From DATLSM01 sp049585815 (GTDB taxonomy: Bacteria; Actinomycetota; Thermoleophilia; Solirubrobacterales; 70-9), in contig JBAVAR010000159.1 in assembly GCA_049585815.1 (NCBI GenBank), positions 1 through 55,192 on the forward strand: a stretch of 55,192 bases of DNA. Reading direction: 5' to 3'. The position numbers were made by a program, and so were the translations under genes. Positions 7,995-18,373 of this stretch are shown here, in pieces. Below the pieces are notes generated by a model. The model was not told the origin of the DNA. It made no database searches and worked only from the letters and a program-made list of their open reading frames with translations. Each line of letters opens with the position of its first letter. Positions within the stretch are counted from its first letter, which is position 1.

Positions 7995-8920
7995 GCGGCG
8001 AGGCTGCTCGAGCTGACGTGCGGCCGGTGGAGAACCCCGCGCTCGATCGTTTCGCCAGCGCGGTGGTGACGGTGGTACCGCCGCTGCTGCTGGCGCTCGG
8101 CGTCATCTTCGGCTGGGGGGGCCTGCTGCACTGGCAGGACCTGCTCGTCTTCACGGTCACCTACCTGTTGTTTGGTTTCGGGATCACCGTTGGTTTCCAC
8201 CGCCTGCTCACGCACGGCGCCTTCAAGACCCACCGCTGGGTGCGGCTCCTCTGGGCCGTGCTCGGCTCGGCAGCGGTCGAGGGTCCGGTGATCGAGTGGG
8301 TCGCCACCCACCGCAAGCACCACCGCTTCTCCGATGAGGAGGGCGATCCCCACAGCCCCCATGTCGGGCGCGGCTCGGGGTTCCGCGGCGCTCTCGGCGG
8401 CCTCTTCTACGCCCACATCGGCTGGGTTTTCCGCGATGCCGAGGTCGCCGACGAAAACCGCTACGCGAAGGATCTGATGGGCGACCCGGCGATGCGCTGG
8501 GTCGATCGCCTGTTCTTTGTCTGGGTTCTGGTCGGCCTCGGCTTTCCCTTCCTCCTCGGTTGGGCGCTGACCGGCACCGTCCTCGGCGGCCTCACCGGCA
8601 TGCTCTGGGGCGGCGCGGTGCGGATTTTCGTCCTGCACCACGTCACCTTCTCGGTCAACAGTCTCTGCCACTTCTTCGGCCGCCAGCCCTTCCCGACCGG
8701 CGATCAGTCGCGCAACCTCGCCTGGCTGGCGCTGCCGACGATGGGGGAGTCCTGGCACAACAACCATCACGCCTTCCCGACCTCCGCGCGCCACGGGTTG
8801 CGGCGCTGGGAGTTGGACGGCTCGGGCGCGGTGATCTGGGCGCTGGAGAAGGTCGGCCTCGCCTGGGACGTGGTGCGGATCAGTCCGGCGAGGATGGCGC
8901 AGAAGGCGGCGAGCGCCTGA
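7991..8920 (+). CDS. Acyl-CoA/acyl-lipid fatty acid desaturase
   Basis: This 309-residue membrane di-iron enzyme introduces a double bond, usually delta-9, into fatty acyl chains. The three His boxes are complete: H-R-L-L-T-H, H-R-K-H-H and H-N-N-H-H, between two pairs of hydrophobic segments. The length fits bacterial stearoyl-CoA desaturase-like proteins without a fused cytochrome b5. GTG 7991 overlaps the stop of a mini-ORF; GTG 7982 is an alternative. The next genes encode a small membrane protein and undecaprenyl-diphosphatase, a membrane/envelope theme. Confidence 0.93.
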   Translation: MSGEAARADVRPVENPALDRFASAVVTVVPPLLLALGVIFGWGGLLHWQDLLVFTVTYLLFGFGITVGFHRLLTHGAFKTHRWVRLLWAVLGSAAVEGPVIEWVATHRKHHRFSDEEGDPHSPHVGRGSGFRGALGGLFYAHIGWVFRDAEVADENRYAKDLMGDPAMRWVDRLFFVWVLVGLGFPFLLGWALTGTVLGGLTGMLWGGAVRIFVLHHVTFSVNSLCHFFGRQPFPTGDQSRNLAWLALPTMGESWHNNHHAFPTSARHGLRRWELDGSGAVIWALEKVGLAWDVVRISPARMAQKAASA

Positions 8921-8959
8921 GGGGCCCAAGGCCGGCCCGGAAGGTACGGTTAGCTCGAT

Positions 8960-9199
8960 TTGATCAGCAAGCGCCGCAACCTGATCCTCCCCGCCGTCCT
9001 CCTTGGCATCGTCTTGCTCGTCATCGCGGTGATCTACTTCGTCCAGCCCTCGGGCTCGCTTCCCTCCTTCTTCCCGGGACACGAAGCCGGTTCGGCCCAC
9101 CACCATGCCAAGCATGGGATCGCGGCCCTGGTGCTCGCCCTCGGCTGCTTCGTCTTTGCCTGGTTTCAGAGCGGCCCGGCCGAGAAGAGCTCCAGCTAG
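8960..9199 (+). CDS. Small membrane protein, unknown function
   Basis: The protein is 79 residues with a TTG start after GGAAGG. A basic N-terminus (S-K-R-R-N) and a strong membrane helix (about residues 9-28) lead to a short His-rich segment (G-H-E-A... H-H-H-A-K-H) and a second hydrophobic stretch (about 52-68). I do not recognise a family. The His cluster could bind metal. It sits 40 bases after the desaturase and 16 before uppP, so it is probably co-transcribed with them. Confidence 0.6.
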   Translation: MISKRRNLILPAVLLGIVLLVIAVIYFVQPSGSLPSFFPGHEAGSAHHHAKHGIAALVLALGCFVFAWFQSGPAEKSSS

Positions 9200-9214
9200 G
9201 CCGGCCGGCTCGCG

Positions 9215-10081
9215 ATGGAACCCATCTCCTTTTTTCAGGCAATCGTGCTCGGCGCCCTGCAGGGCATCGCCGAGCCGTTTCCGATCTCAAGTCTCGGCCA
9301 CGGGGTGATCGCCCCGCAGCTCTTTGGCTGGAACATCCACCAGAACGACTCGTTTTTCCTCGCCTTCCTGGTCGCCACCCACTGCGCCACGGCGGCCGTC
9401 CTCTTCTGCTTCTTCTTCAAGGATTGGATGCGGATCTTCCGCGGAATCGGCCGCTCCCTGCGCGACCGCCAGATCGGTGCTGAGGACTCAGACGCGCGAC
9501 TGGGCTGGCTGCTCGTCGCCGGGACGATTCCCGCCGGCCTGATCGGACTGCTGCTCGAGAACCCGCTGCGCACCCTCTTCGCCTCGGCCGAGACGGCGGC
9601 GATCTTCCTCACGATCAACGGGGTGCTGCTGCTCATCTTCGAGCGCTTTCGGCGGCGACCGCCCCGCCGGGGCGATTACCTCGGTGATTCCGATAGCCGG
9701 ATCTCGAAGATCAGCTTCAAGCAGGCATTCGCGATCGGGACCGCGCAGGCGGCGGCGCTGATCCCGGGGATCTCGCGCTCGGGCGTGACGATGGGCGGCG
9801 GCCTGCTCGTGGGCCTCTCCAATGAGGACGCCGCTCGCTACGCCTTCCTGCTGGCGACGCCGATCATCGGTGCCGCTGGGGTGCTGAAGTTGCCCGAACT
9901 GCTCGGATCGGCGGGGAACGGGGTGCGTGCCCAGGCGCTGGTTGGCGCCCTCGCGGCGGCGCTCACCACCTACCTGGCGGTCAGGTTCTTGCTCCGCTTC
10001 TTTGAGACCAACCGCCTGACGCCGTTCGGCATCTACTGCATCGTGATGGGTCTGGCCAGTTTCCTGATCATCGCCCTCTGA
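9215..10081 (+). CDS. uppP: Undecaprenyl-diphosphatase UppP (BacA)
   Basis: This 288-residue multi-pass membrane phosphatase recycles undecaprenyl diphosphate to the monophosphate carrier for cell-wall synthesis. The BacA signatures are present: Q-G-I-A-E-P-F-P-I-S-S-L-G-H near the N-terminus (usually E-F-L-P-I-S-S-x-x-H) and P-G-I-S-R-S-G-V-T in the second half. About eight membrane segments are predicted by eye. Pro-Phe-Pro in the first motif is slightly unusual, but the catalytic Glu, Ser and His are kept. Confidence 0.93.
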   Translation: MEPISFFQAIVLGALQGIAEPFPISSLGHGVIAPQLFGWNIHQNDSFFLAFLVATHCATAAVLFCFFFKDWMRIFRGIGRSLRDRQIGAEDSDARLGWLLVAGTIPAGLIGLLLENPLRTLFASAETAAIFLTINGVLLLIFERFRRRPPRRGDYLGDSDSRISKISFKQAFAIGTAQAAALIPGISRSGVTMGGGLLVGLSNEDAARYAFLLATPIIGAAGVLKLPELLGSAGNGVRAQALVGALAAALTTYLAVRFLLRFFETNRLTPFGIYCIVMGLASFLIIAL

Positions 10082-10103
10082 GCTGAGTCGGTCTCACCGC
10101 CAC

Positions 10104-10150
10104 CCCGAGCCGCTGAGTTTCGGTTCGGGTTGCATGTTTTTTGCCCGAAC
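10104..10150 (+). promoter_or_regulatory. Two mutually exclusive hairpins between uppP and the acetate transporter
   Basis: CCCGAGCC (10104-10111) can pair with GGTTCGGG (10122-10129). The same 3' segment, as GTTCGGG (10123-10129), can instead pair perfectly with CCCGAAC (10144-10150), across a loop containing six T. Because the stems share a strand, only one can form. This could be a simple terminator region or an attenuator-like switch before the acetate gene pair. Confidence 0.35.
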
Positions 10151-10225
10151 GGGTATTGGGTCGTTGGCTAACCGGGTTCCGCCCCGTTGCATGCCCGAAG
10201 AGGGGCGGCTAGGGAAGGAGACAGC

Positions 10226-10879
10226 ATGGAGTCAGCATCGATCCGCACCCCCGATCTGAGCCGCGGGGAAGATGGCCATCAGGCGCTCGGCAGCGCCCAG
10301 GTCAGCGCCGGCTGGAAACCGGCCGATCCGGGTCCACTTGGACTCGGGGCCTTCGCCCTCACGACCTTTGTCCTCAGCATGTTCAATGCCAATTTGGTCA
10401 ACCGGGCCGGCGAGCCGGTTGTCCTGGGGCTGGCCCTCGCCTACGGCGGAATCGCCCAGGTCCTGGCCGGGATGTGGGAGTTTCGAACCGGCAACACCTT
10501 CGGCGCCGTTGCCTTCACCTCATTCGGGGCGTTCTGGCTCTCCTTCTGGGCGCTGGTGACGTTCTTTGCGCCCCAGATCCCGGCGGCGCACGCCGGCGAT
10601 GCGATCGGTCTGTATCTGATCGCCTGGGGGATCTTCACCGCCTACATGTTCATCGCCTCGCTGCGCACAACGGCTGCGATCGCGATCGTGTTCTTCTTGC
10701 TCACCGTCACCTTTTTCCTGCTCGGCATCGGCAACTCAGGTGGCACCGAAGGCCTGATCAAGGCCGGCGGTTGGTTTGGGTTGGCGACCGCCGCCGCGGC
10801 CTGGTATGCATCGTTTGCGGCAGTCACAAACTCGACCTTCGGGCGCACGGTCCTGCCGGTCAGACCGTTGGGCCGCTGA
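10226..10879 (+). CDS. satP: Acetate uptake transporter (GPR1/FUN34/YaaH family)
   Basis: The protein is 217 residues with six membrane helices. The family signature N-L-x-x-R near the first helix (seen as N-A-N-L-V-N-R), the G-x-A-Q-x-x-A-G-M-W-E-F block after it and F-G-A-F-W-L-S place it in the AceTr/SatP acetate-succinate transporters. The ATG at 10226 has a GGAAGGAG site upstream. It directly precedes acetyl-CoA synthetase, 21 bases away, forming an acetate uptake and activation pair. Confidence 0.9.
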   Translation: MESASIRTPDLSRGEDGHQALGSAQVSAGWKPADPGPLGLGAFALTTFVLSMFNANLVNRAGEPVVLGLALAYGGIAQVLAGMWEFRTGNTFGAVAFTSFGAFWLSFWALVTFFAPQIPAAHAGDAIGLYLIAWGIFTAYMFIASLRTTAAIAIVFFLLTVTFFLLGIGNSGGTEGLIKAGGWFGLATAAAAWYASFAAVTNSTFGRTVLPVRPLGR

Positions 10880-10900
10880 GGTCTGCGAGAGGGAGAGGCG

Positions 10901-12889
<1,989 letters not shown>

Positions 12890-12901
12890 GCCCCCGCCCC
12901 C

Positions 12902-13690
12902 TCAGCCGCGGGAGGCCTGCGGCTCCCAGTGAAAGCGCCGCGCGGCGAGGAAGACCGCGCCAACCCCCCAGATCCCGAGCACGAGAACGTTGTCGGCGCT
13001 GAGGCCGAGTCCGCTGGCGCCGGGGACCAGTGTCCTCTGCAGGCCGTCGGCGAGGTGATAGAGCGGGAAGATGCGGCCGATCTGCGCCAGCCAGTTCGGC
13101 AAGGTGTCGATCGGGACGAAGACGCCGGAGATGAAGGAGAGAACGACCACGCTGAAGGGGCCGATCGCCCCGGCCGCGTCGGCGCTGGGGGTGAACACGG
13201 TGAGCGCCATCCCCATTGCGCAGAAGGTCGCGGCTCCGAGCAGCACGTAGATGATGAAGCCGACTGCGGTGCTGTGCGGCAGGGGGACGCCGTAGGCGAT
13301 CTTGCCCACCGCCATCAGCATCGCGGCCATCGCGATCACCTGCACGATCGCCGCGCAAATCTGTCCCGCGACGAAGGTCCAGGGCGGCATTGGGGTGCCG
13401 CGGAATCGCTTCAGCTGGCCGCTCTCGCGCTGGGTGGTGAGGACCATCGCCAGGGTGGTGAAGGTCGAGAGCGCCGTGGCGTAGGCGATGATCCCAGCGG
13501 TGAAGTAGGCCTTCGGGTCGACCTTCAGGCCGCCGCCGAGATCGATCGGCCTGGTGGTGTTGAAGATCGAGTTGAAGATGACCAGGAAGAAGAAGGGGAA
13601 GGCGACGGTGAAGACGATCGCCCGCGGCTCTCGCGAGCGGGCGAGGAGGATGTAGCGGGCCTGAACGAAGACCAACCTGCCGACACTCAT
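12902..13690 (-). CDS. ABC-2 type exporter permease
   Basis: The protein is 262 residues with six hydrophobic segments and the ABC-2 membrane signature (a soluble N-terminal region, the G-T-P-M-P-P-W-T-F turn before helix 3, and F-I-S-G-V-F-V-P before the last helices). It pairs with the ATPase encoded just upstream and overlaps it by four bases, so they form one exporter. The cargo is unknown; relatives export antibiotics, lipids or cell-surface precursors. Confidence 0.88.
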   Translation of the reverse strand: MSVGRLVFVQARYILLARSREPRAIVFTVAFPFFFLVIFNSIFNTTRPIDLGGGLKVDPKAYFTAGIIAYATALSTFTTLAMVLTTQRESGQLKRFRGTPMPPWTFVAGQICAAIVQVIAMAAMLMAVGKIAYGVPLPHSTAVGFIIYVLLGAATFCAMGMALTVFTPSADAAGAIGPFSVVVLSFISGVFVPIDTLPNWLAQIGRIFPLYHLADGLQRTLVPGASGLGLSADNVLVLGIWGVGAVFLAARRFHWEPQASRG

Positions 13691-14607
13691 TGCTCGCCGC
13701 CCTCCGCGGAGGTCAGCTTGAGGAAGATGTCCTCGAGGCTGGGACGGCGGACCTCGAGCGCGCCGAGCTCGATCCCCCTCTCCTCGGCCCAGCCGAGCAG
13801 GCGGTAAACGTCACCCTGGGGCTCATTTGTGGCGAAGCTGGCCTCGTTGCCTGAAATCTCAAGCCCTGCCGAGACCCGCGAGCCGAGGTCATCGGTGCCG
13901 GCGCCGGGCGGGAGTTGGAAGCGGACCACCGTGCGCTGCCCGAGGGAGCTGCCAAGCTCCTCGGTGCTGCCTTCAGCGACCAGCCTGCCGTCGCGCAGGA
14001 TCGCCACCCGGTCGGCGAGGTGCTGGGCCTCGTCCATGTAGTGAGTGGTGAGAAAGACCGTCTTGCCGAGTTCCTTCAGCCCCTCGATCATCTTCCATGC
14101 CTCGCGGCGGGCGGAGGGATCAAAGCCCGTGGTCGGCTCGTCGAGGAAGATCAGATCGGGATCGCCGATGATTCCGCAGGCGACGTCGACACGGCGTTTT
14201 TGCCCACCGGAGAGGGTGCCGATCCGTGCGTCGCGCTTCTCGGCGAGGCCGACCAACTCGATCGTCTCCGCGACCGGGCGGGGGGAGCTGAAGAAGCTTG
14301 AAAATAGGGTCACCGTCTCGCGCACGGTCAGTACTGGGTTCATCTCGCACTCCTGGAGAACCAGTCCGACCCGGTTTCGCCAGGCCCGGGTCGGCGCGCC
14401 CGGGTCGACGCCCAGCACCGAGACCCTGCCGTCGCTGCGCGGGCGGTAGCCCTCGAGGATCTCGATCGTCGTCGTCTTGCCGGCGCCGTTGGGGCCGAGA
14501 AAGCCAAAGACCTCGCCCGCCGCGACCTCGAAATCGATGCCGCGCACGGCCTCGTTCTCACCATAGGACTTGCGCAGCCCCTCGACGCTGATCGCCGCCT
14601 CGCTCAT
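13687..14607 (-). CDS. ABC exporter ATP-binding protein (DrrA/CcmA-like)
   Basis: The protein is 306 residues. Walker A (G-P-N-G-A-G-K-T-T), Q-loop, signature (L-S-G-G-Q-K-R-R), Walker B (L-I-F-L-D-E-P-T-T-G) and H-switch (T-T-H-Y-M-D-E) are all present. The C-terminal extension of about 90 residues is like the DUF4162 domain of drug-export ATPases. It lies 11 bases after the permease gene at 14619-15713, so all three may be transcribed together from the region of the CsoR-like site. Confidence 0.92.
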   Translation of the reverse strand: MSEAAISVEGLRKSYGENEAVRGIDFEVAAGEVFGFLGPNGAGKTTTIEILEGYRPRSDGRVSVLGVDPGAPTRAWRNRVGLVLQECEMNPVLTVRETVTLFSSFFSSPRPVAETIELVGLAEKRDARIGTLSGGQKRRVDVACGIIGDPDLIFLDEPTTGFDPSARREAWKMIEGLKELGKTVFLTTHYMDEAQHLADRVAILRDGRLVAEGSTEELGSSLGQRTVVRFQLPPGAGTDDLGSRVSAGLEISGNEASFATNEPQGDVYRLLGWAEERGIELGALEVRRPSLEDIFLKLTSAEGGEQ

Positions 14608-14618
14608 TCGCCCTCAAC

Positions 14619-15713
14619 CTACCCGTCGCGCCGGGCTCCCAACATCAGCGCCGCGAATACGGTGAGGCCGAGGAGATTGAGGGCGAGCTTGTAGTCGAGC
14701 CCGACCGTGCCGAAGACCTCGCCGCGGCTGGGGCGGGCGGTCGGGATCAGCCCGGCGAGGCCGAAGACGGCGTCGATGATCAGCGCCGCCAAGACCATCG
14801 TGACGAACATCAGGGCGACGATGCGGATCGCGAACCGCCAACCGTAGAACTTGCCGTAGGCGAGCACGATCGGGATCACGATCAGGTCGGCGAAGATGAA
14901 GGCGATCACGCCGGCGAAGCCGATCCCCCCCGACCACAGCACCGCGGCGAGCGGGGCGTTACCCACCGAGCAGACGAAGCTGAGCACGGCAATCAGCGGT
15001 CCGACCAGCGCGTTCTCCACCGTCCTTGCCAGCGGCGGCGCGTGCTCGATGAAGAGGACGCTGAAGAAGTTGTCGCCGAGCAGACCGATGAAGCCGGCGA
15101 GGAGGAAACCGATCGTGATCTCCTTCCAGAGCATTCGCCAGTCCCCGCGGAAGTTGATCGCGACCTCGGTCCAGGCCCGCGGGGAGGAGAGCCGCTGGCG
15201 CCAGCTGAGGTGCCCGGCGCCGGCGTGATCGTGGTGGTGGTCGGCCTCGACCCCGCGCGCGTGGGCGCGGGCCTCCTGCTCAAGCTCGGGGGAGATGAAG
15301 AGGCGCAGCCCGAGGGCCATCAGGGCAATCATCAGGAACCCGCCGAGGAACTCGGCGAGGGTGAACTCCCACCCGATCAGAATCCAGATCACCAGACCCA
15401 GCTCCCAGACCAGGTTGGTCGAGGCGAATTGAAAGGCAAGCGCCGCGGCGGCTGAGGCGCCCTTCTGGAAGAGCGACTTGGCGATCGCGATCGCGGCATA
15501 GGAGCACGAGGAGGAGGCGGCGCCGAGGCCTGTCGCCCTGGCGAGAGGGGCGAAGCCCTGACCGGCGAGGGTGCCTTCAACCCGGGCTCGGGGCACCCAG
15601 GCCTGGACCATTGCGGAGATCGCAAAGCCCAGGACGAGTGCCCACCAGACCTCATAGGCCATCAGGAAGGACTGTTCGAGGCCTTGACCGATCGTGCTCA
15701 AGACCCCACTCAT
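14619..15713 (-). CDS. Heavy-metal/sulfur-type permease (DUF318, YraQ/SO_0444 group)
   Basis: The protein is 364 residues with eight or more hydrophobic segments in two similar halves. Each half has a conserved small-residue and Cys motif: A-A-S-S-S-C-S-Y-A in the first and F-V-C-S-V-G-N-A-P-L in the second. A central loop is His-rich (E-A-D-H-H-H-D-H). These features fit the permease family predicted to move metal or metalloid ions, or reduced sulfur species. The CsoR/CstR-like palindrome 17 bases upstream of its ATG supports Cu(I) or persulfide control. Specificity is inferred, not shown. Confidence 0.8.
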   Translation of the reverse strand: MSGVLSTIGQGLEQSFLMAYEVWWALVLGFAISAMVQAWVPRARVEGTLAGQGFAPLARATGLGAASSSCSYAAIAIAKSLFQKGASAAAALAFQFASTNLVWELGLVIWILIGWEFTLAEFLGGFLMIALMALGLRLFISPELEQEARAHARGVEADHHHDHAGAGHLSWRQRLSSPRAWTEVAINFRGDWRMLWKEITIGFLLAGFIGLLGDNFFSVLFIEHAPPLARTVENALVGPLIAVLSFVCSVGNAPLAAVLWSGGIGFAGVIAFIFADLIVIPIVLAYGKFYGWRFAIRIVALMFVTMVLAALIIDAVFGLAGLIPTARPSRGEVFGTVGLDYKLALNLLGLTVFAALMLGARRDG

Positions 15714-15729
15714 CGCGCCACCCTACCAA

Positions 15730-15746
15730 ATACCCCCTAGGGGTAT
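15730..15746 (-). promoter_or_regulatory. CsoR/CstR-family operator-like palindrome
   Basis: ATACCCC (15730-15736), spacer CTA, GGGGTAT (15740-15746): perfect 7-bp arms. This matches the known TACCC...GGGTA operator pattern of the CsoR/CstR/RcnR-type repressors. It lies 17 bases upstream of the permease ATG in a 39-base gap, where it would block transcription of the permease and perhaps the ABC exporter. No csoR-like gene is in the window. Confidence 0.65.
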
Positions 15747-15752
15747 ATGTGA

Positions 15753-17015
15753 TTACCCCAACCCGAGTCGCCGCGCTCGCTCCAGGGCGTGGGCGAGAAC
15801 CTCATCGGCGCCAGGTATCTCGCCGCCGCGCATCAGCACGCGGCCGCCGATCACCGTGGTGTCGACGATTGAGCCCGAGGCGGCGTAGACGAGGTCCTCA
15901 TCGAGCTCGCCGAAACTGAGCTCGGACGCCTTCGGGCGCAGCAGCAGGAAGTCGGCGGGAAGACCGGGCGAAAGCGGCGTCGCGCCCAGCAGCGGGGCGC
16001 GGGCGCCGCTCGCGATCCCCCAGGCCTCCGCCGCGGTGATCGCGCTCGCGTCCCCCGAATTGTGCTTTTGCGAGAGGGCGAAGACCTTCAGGTCAGACAG
16101 CAGGTCGAGCGAGTCATTGGAGCCGGCGCCGTCGGTGCCGAGCCCCACCGCGACCCCCGCCTCGCGCGCCGCGGGATAGGGGAACACACCGCCGACCGCC
16201 AACTTCATGTTCGCCACCGGGTTGGCGACCACGACGCAGCCGCGCTCGGCGATCAGCTCCAGCTCCAAGCGCTCAAGCCAGACTCCGTGGGCGAGCACGG
16301 TGCGCTCGCCCAGCAGACCGAGCCGGTCAAGGTATGCGGCGGGACGCAGCCCGTGCTCGGCGAGGCAGCCTGCCACCTCCTCCTCGGTCTCTGAGAGGTG
16401 GATCTGGATCGCCAACTCCTGGGCGGCCGCCTCCTCGCCGGCCCAGCGCAGCAGCCCTTCGCTGACCGTGTAGATCGAGTGGGGGGCGAGGGCGCGGGTG
16501 ATCTGGGCTCCGAACTCCGCCAGCTCCCCGAGGTCGGCAAGCGCCGTCTCGCGCAGCTCCTCTACGGCGCCTCCCCCGACGTCAAGCAGCGGTCCCCCAA
16601 TCGTTGCCCGCAGGCCCGCGTCGCAGACCGCGCGGGCGCTCGCGGCGGGGTGCCAATACATGTCCCAAAAGCGGGTGGTGCCGGTGCGAATCATCTCCAC
16701 ACAGGCGAGACGGGTCCCCCAGTAGACGTCCTCGGGCTCGAGCCTTGACTCGACCGGCCAGACCCTCTCCCGCAGCCAGCGCATCAGCGGCAGCTCGCCG
16801 CCGCTGCCGCGAAACAGCGTCATCGCCGCGTGGGTGTGGCCGTTTAGCAGCGGTGGGAGCAGAGTGGCACCCCCCGCGTCGATCCTCTCCTCTCCCGGTC
16901 GCGGCTTGACCCCCGGGCCGAGCTCTGCGATCAGCCCCTTCGCGCAGCGCAGGCTCACCTCTTCGCCGCAAAGGACGGCGCCCGTCACCGTCAGCGGCGC
17001 CGGCGCGCCACTCAA
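15753..17015 (-). CDS. Amidohydrolase: SAH/MTA/adenosine deaminase-like
   Basis: The protein is 420 residues of the metal-dependent amidohydrolase superfamily (TrzN/MtaD/SsnA group). N-G-H-T-H-A-A-M-T-L carries the first metal His pair, H-L-S-E-T the next His, V-L-A-H-G-V the third, and G-T-D-G-A-G-S-N-D the metal Asp. Family members deaminate 5'-methylthioadenosine, S-adenosylhomocysteine or related compounds. The next upstream gene is a purine nucleoside phosphorylase, overlapping by four bases. This suggests deamination to the inosine form and then phosphorolysis, as in the methylthioinosine route. Confidence 0.87.
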   Translation of the reverse strand: MSGAPAPLTVTGAVLCGEEVSLRCAKGLIAELGPGVKPRPGEERIDAGGATLLPPLLNGHTHAAMTLFRGSGGELPLMRWLRERVWPVESRLEPEDVYWGTRLACVEMIRTGTTRFWDMYWHPAASARAVCDAGLRATIGGPLLDVGGGAVEELRETALADLGELAEFGAQITRALAPHSIYTVSEGLLRWAGEEAAAQELAIQIHLSETEEEVAGCLAEHGLRPAAYLDRLGLLGERTVLAHGVWLERLELELIAERGCVVVANPVANMKLAVGGVFPYPAAREAGVAVGLGTDGAGSNDSLDLLSDLKVFALSQKHNSGDASAITAAEAWGIASGARAPLLGATPLSPGLPADFLLLRPKASELSFGELDEDLVYAASGSIVDTTVIGGRVLMRGGEIPGADEVLAHALERARRLGLG

Positions 17016-17689
17016 GGGCCCACCGCTCCCAGGCGCGCCAGCACCGCCTCCAGGCCGTCTCGTAGGAGCGTCGCATTTGCGGCGCGGTCGGCCTCAAGCC
17101 GAGCGATGCTGAGCCGATCCGGTGAGAGTCCGTTGGCGAGGTTGTCAACCGCACAGATCGCCGCGTAGGCCAGTCCCAGCTCGCAGGCGATCACGCACTC
17201 GGAGGCGATCGTCATCCCGACGATGTCGGCGTGGGCGGCTATCAGGCGAATCTCCGCAGGAGTCTCGAAACGGGGGCCGATCGTTTGCCAGTAGACACCG
17301 CCATCGCGTGCCGCGCTCCCGCCCTGCACCCAGGCGTCGAGAACCTCTCGGCGCCAGCCGGGGTCAAAGCCCGCCGCGATGTGGGCGCGGGCGTCGGGCA
17401 GGGTTGAGAGGCCGGCGTGAAGGGCGATGAAGTCGTCTGGGCAGACGAGGCTGCCCACCCCCAGATCGGTGCGCAGCGAGCCGACCGACCCGATCGCCAG
17501 CACCCGATCACAGCCCTGCTCGGCGAGCGCTCGCAGGTTGGCGGCGTGGTCGATCTCGTGCGGGGGGACATATTCGCCCTCGCCGTGGCGCTGCACGATC
17601 GCGGCACCGTGCTCGGCGGCCGCCGCGGCGATCGCCTCGCCGCCCGGCCCGAGCGCGCTGCTGCCCAGCACCACCGCCAGCCGTCCCAT
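17012..17689 (-). CDS. Purine nucleoside / methylthioinosine phosphorylase (MTAP family)
   Basis: The protein is 225 residues, short for the MTAP/PNP family (about 250-290). It keeps Q-R-H-G-E-G-E-Y-V-P-P-H-E-I-D-H-A-A-N (phosphate and ribose binding), G-S-V-G-S-L-R near 85, the G-P-R-F-E-T-P-A-E-I-R block and G-M-T-I-A-S-E. These enzymes cleave purine nucleosides with phosphate. Linkage to the deaminase points to a 6-oxopurine or methylthioinosine substrate. It follows the HD-domain gene by 35 bases. Confidence 0.87.
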   Translation of the reverse strand: MGRLAVVLGSSALGPGGEAIAAAAAEHGAAIVQRHGEGEYVPPHEIDHAANLRALAEQGCDRVLAIGSVGSLRTDLGVGSLVCPDDFIALHAGLSTLPDARAHIAAGFDPGWRREVLDAWVQGGSAARDGGVYWQTIGPRFETPAEIRLIAAHADIVGMTIASECVIACELGLAYAAICAVDNLANGLSPDRLSIARLEADRAANATLLRDGLEAVLARLGAVGP

Positions 17690-17724
17690 GCCGCGATCCT
17701 ACGCCGGGCGATCGCGAGGGGGAA

Positions 17725-18336
17725 TCAGGCGCTTGGCGCCCCGGCTCTGGCGCGATCGGCCCGCAGCCCGGTGAGCTGGTCGGCCAGCTCACCGAGGAAG
17801 GGAAGCTCGGGGGCTTCGCTGCGGAGCATGGCGAGATCGGCCTCCCAAACTTTCAGCTTGACCTCAAGCGGGGCCTTCAGCTCCGCCCCGACCGCCTCGC
17901 CCTCGCTCGCGTAGACGCGGCGCAGGGCGCGCAGATTGGCGAGCTTATCGGCGGCGTAGATCGCCAGCGCATCCGGCCCCGCCTGCTTGACCCTGGAGCG
18001 GTGAGCGTCCTTGCGTTGCTCATAGGGCCTGATCTCTTCGGGGTCGGTGAGGGCTGCGACCAGGTCGCCTACCCGCCCGCCGAAGCGCGCGCGGATCTCA
18101 CCAACCTCGGTCTCGCTCTCCTCGACCACGTCGTGAAGGAGCGCCGCCGCCAGCACCTCCTCGGGGAAGTCGTGGGCTGCGAGCAGCTCGGCAACCGCCA
18201 CCGGATGATCGATGTATGGCATCCCGCCGCTGCCGTTGCGGATCTGGCCGTGGTGGGCCTCACGGGCCGCGGCCAACGCGTCAAAGACCAGCTCTGAGCG
18301 CTCGGCGATGGCCTCGATCCGCGGGGACGACGGCAT
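17725..18336 (-). CDS. HD-domain phosphohydrolase (RelA/SpoT-hydrolase-like)
   Basis: The protein is 203 residues. The HD signature is complete: H-G-Q near 29, I-D-H-P near 44, L-L-H-D-V-V-E-E (metal His-Asp) and D-K-L-A-N-L near 128. This arrangement is that of small (p)ppGpp hydrolases (Mesh1-like) and other nucleotide phosphohydrolases. No synthetase, TGS or ACT domain is attached. The start at 18336 removes a long low-complexity extension that overlaps the preceding metallo-hydrolase gene. Confidence 0.82.
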   Translation of the reverse strand: MPSSPRIEAIAERSELVFDALAAAREAHHGQIRNGSGGMPYIDHPVAVAELLAAHDFPEEVLAAALLHDVVEESETEVGEIRARFGGRVGDLVAALTDPEEIRPYEQRKDAHRSRVKQAGPDALAIYAADKLANLRALRRVYASEGEAVGAELKAPLEVKLKVWEADLAMLRSEAPELPFLGELADQLTGLRADRARAGAPSA

Positions 18337-18373
18337 CCAAAGGGAGCCTAGCGTGCGGGCCGCGGCGGCCGGC

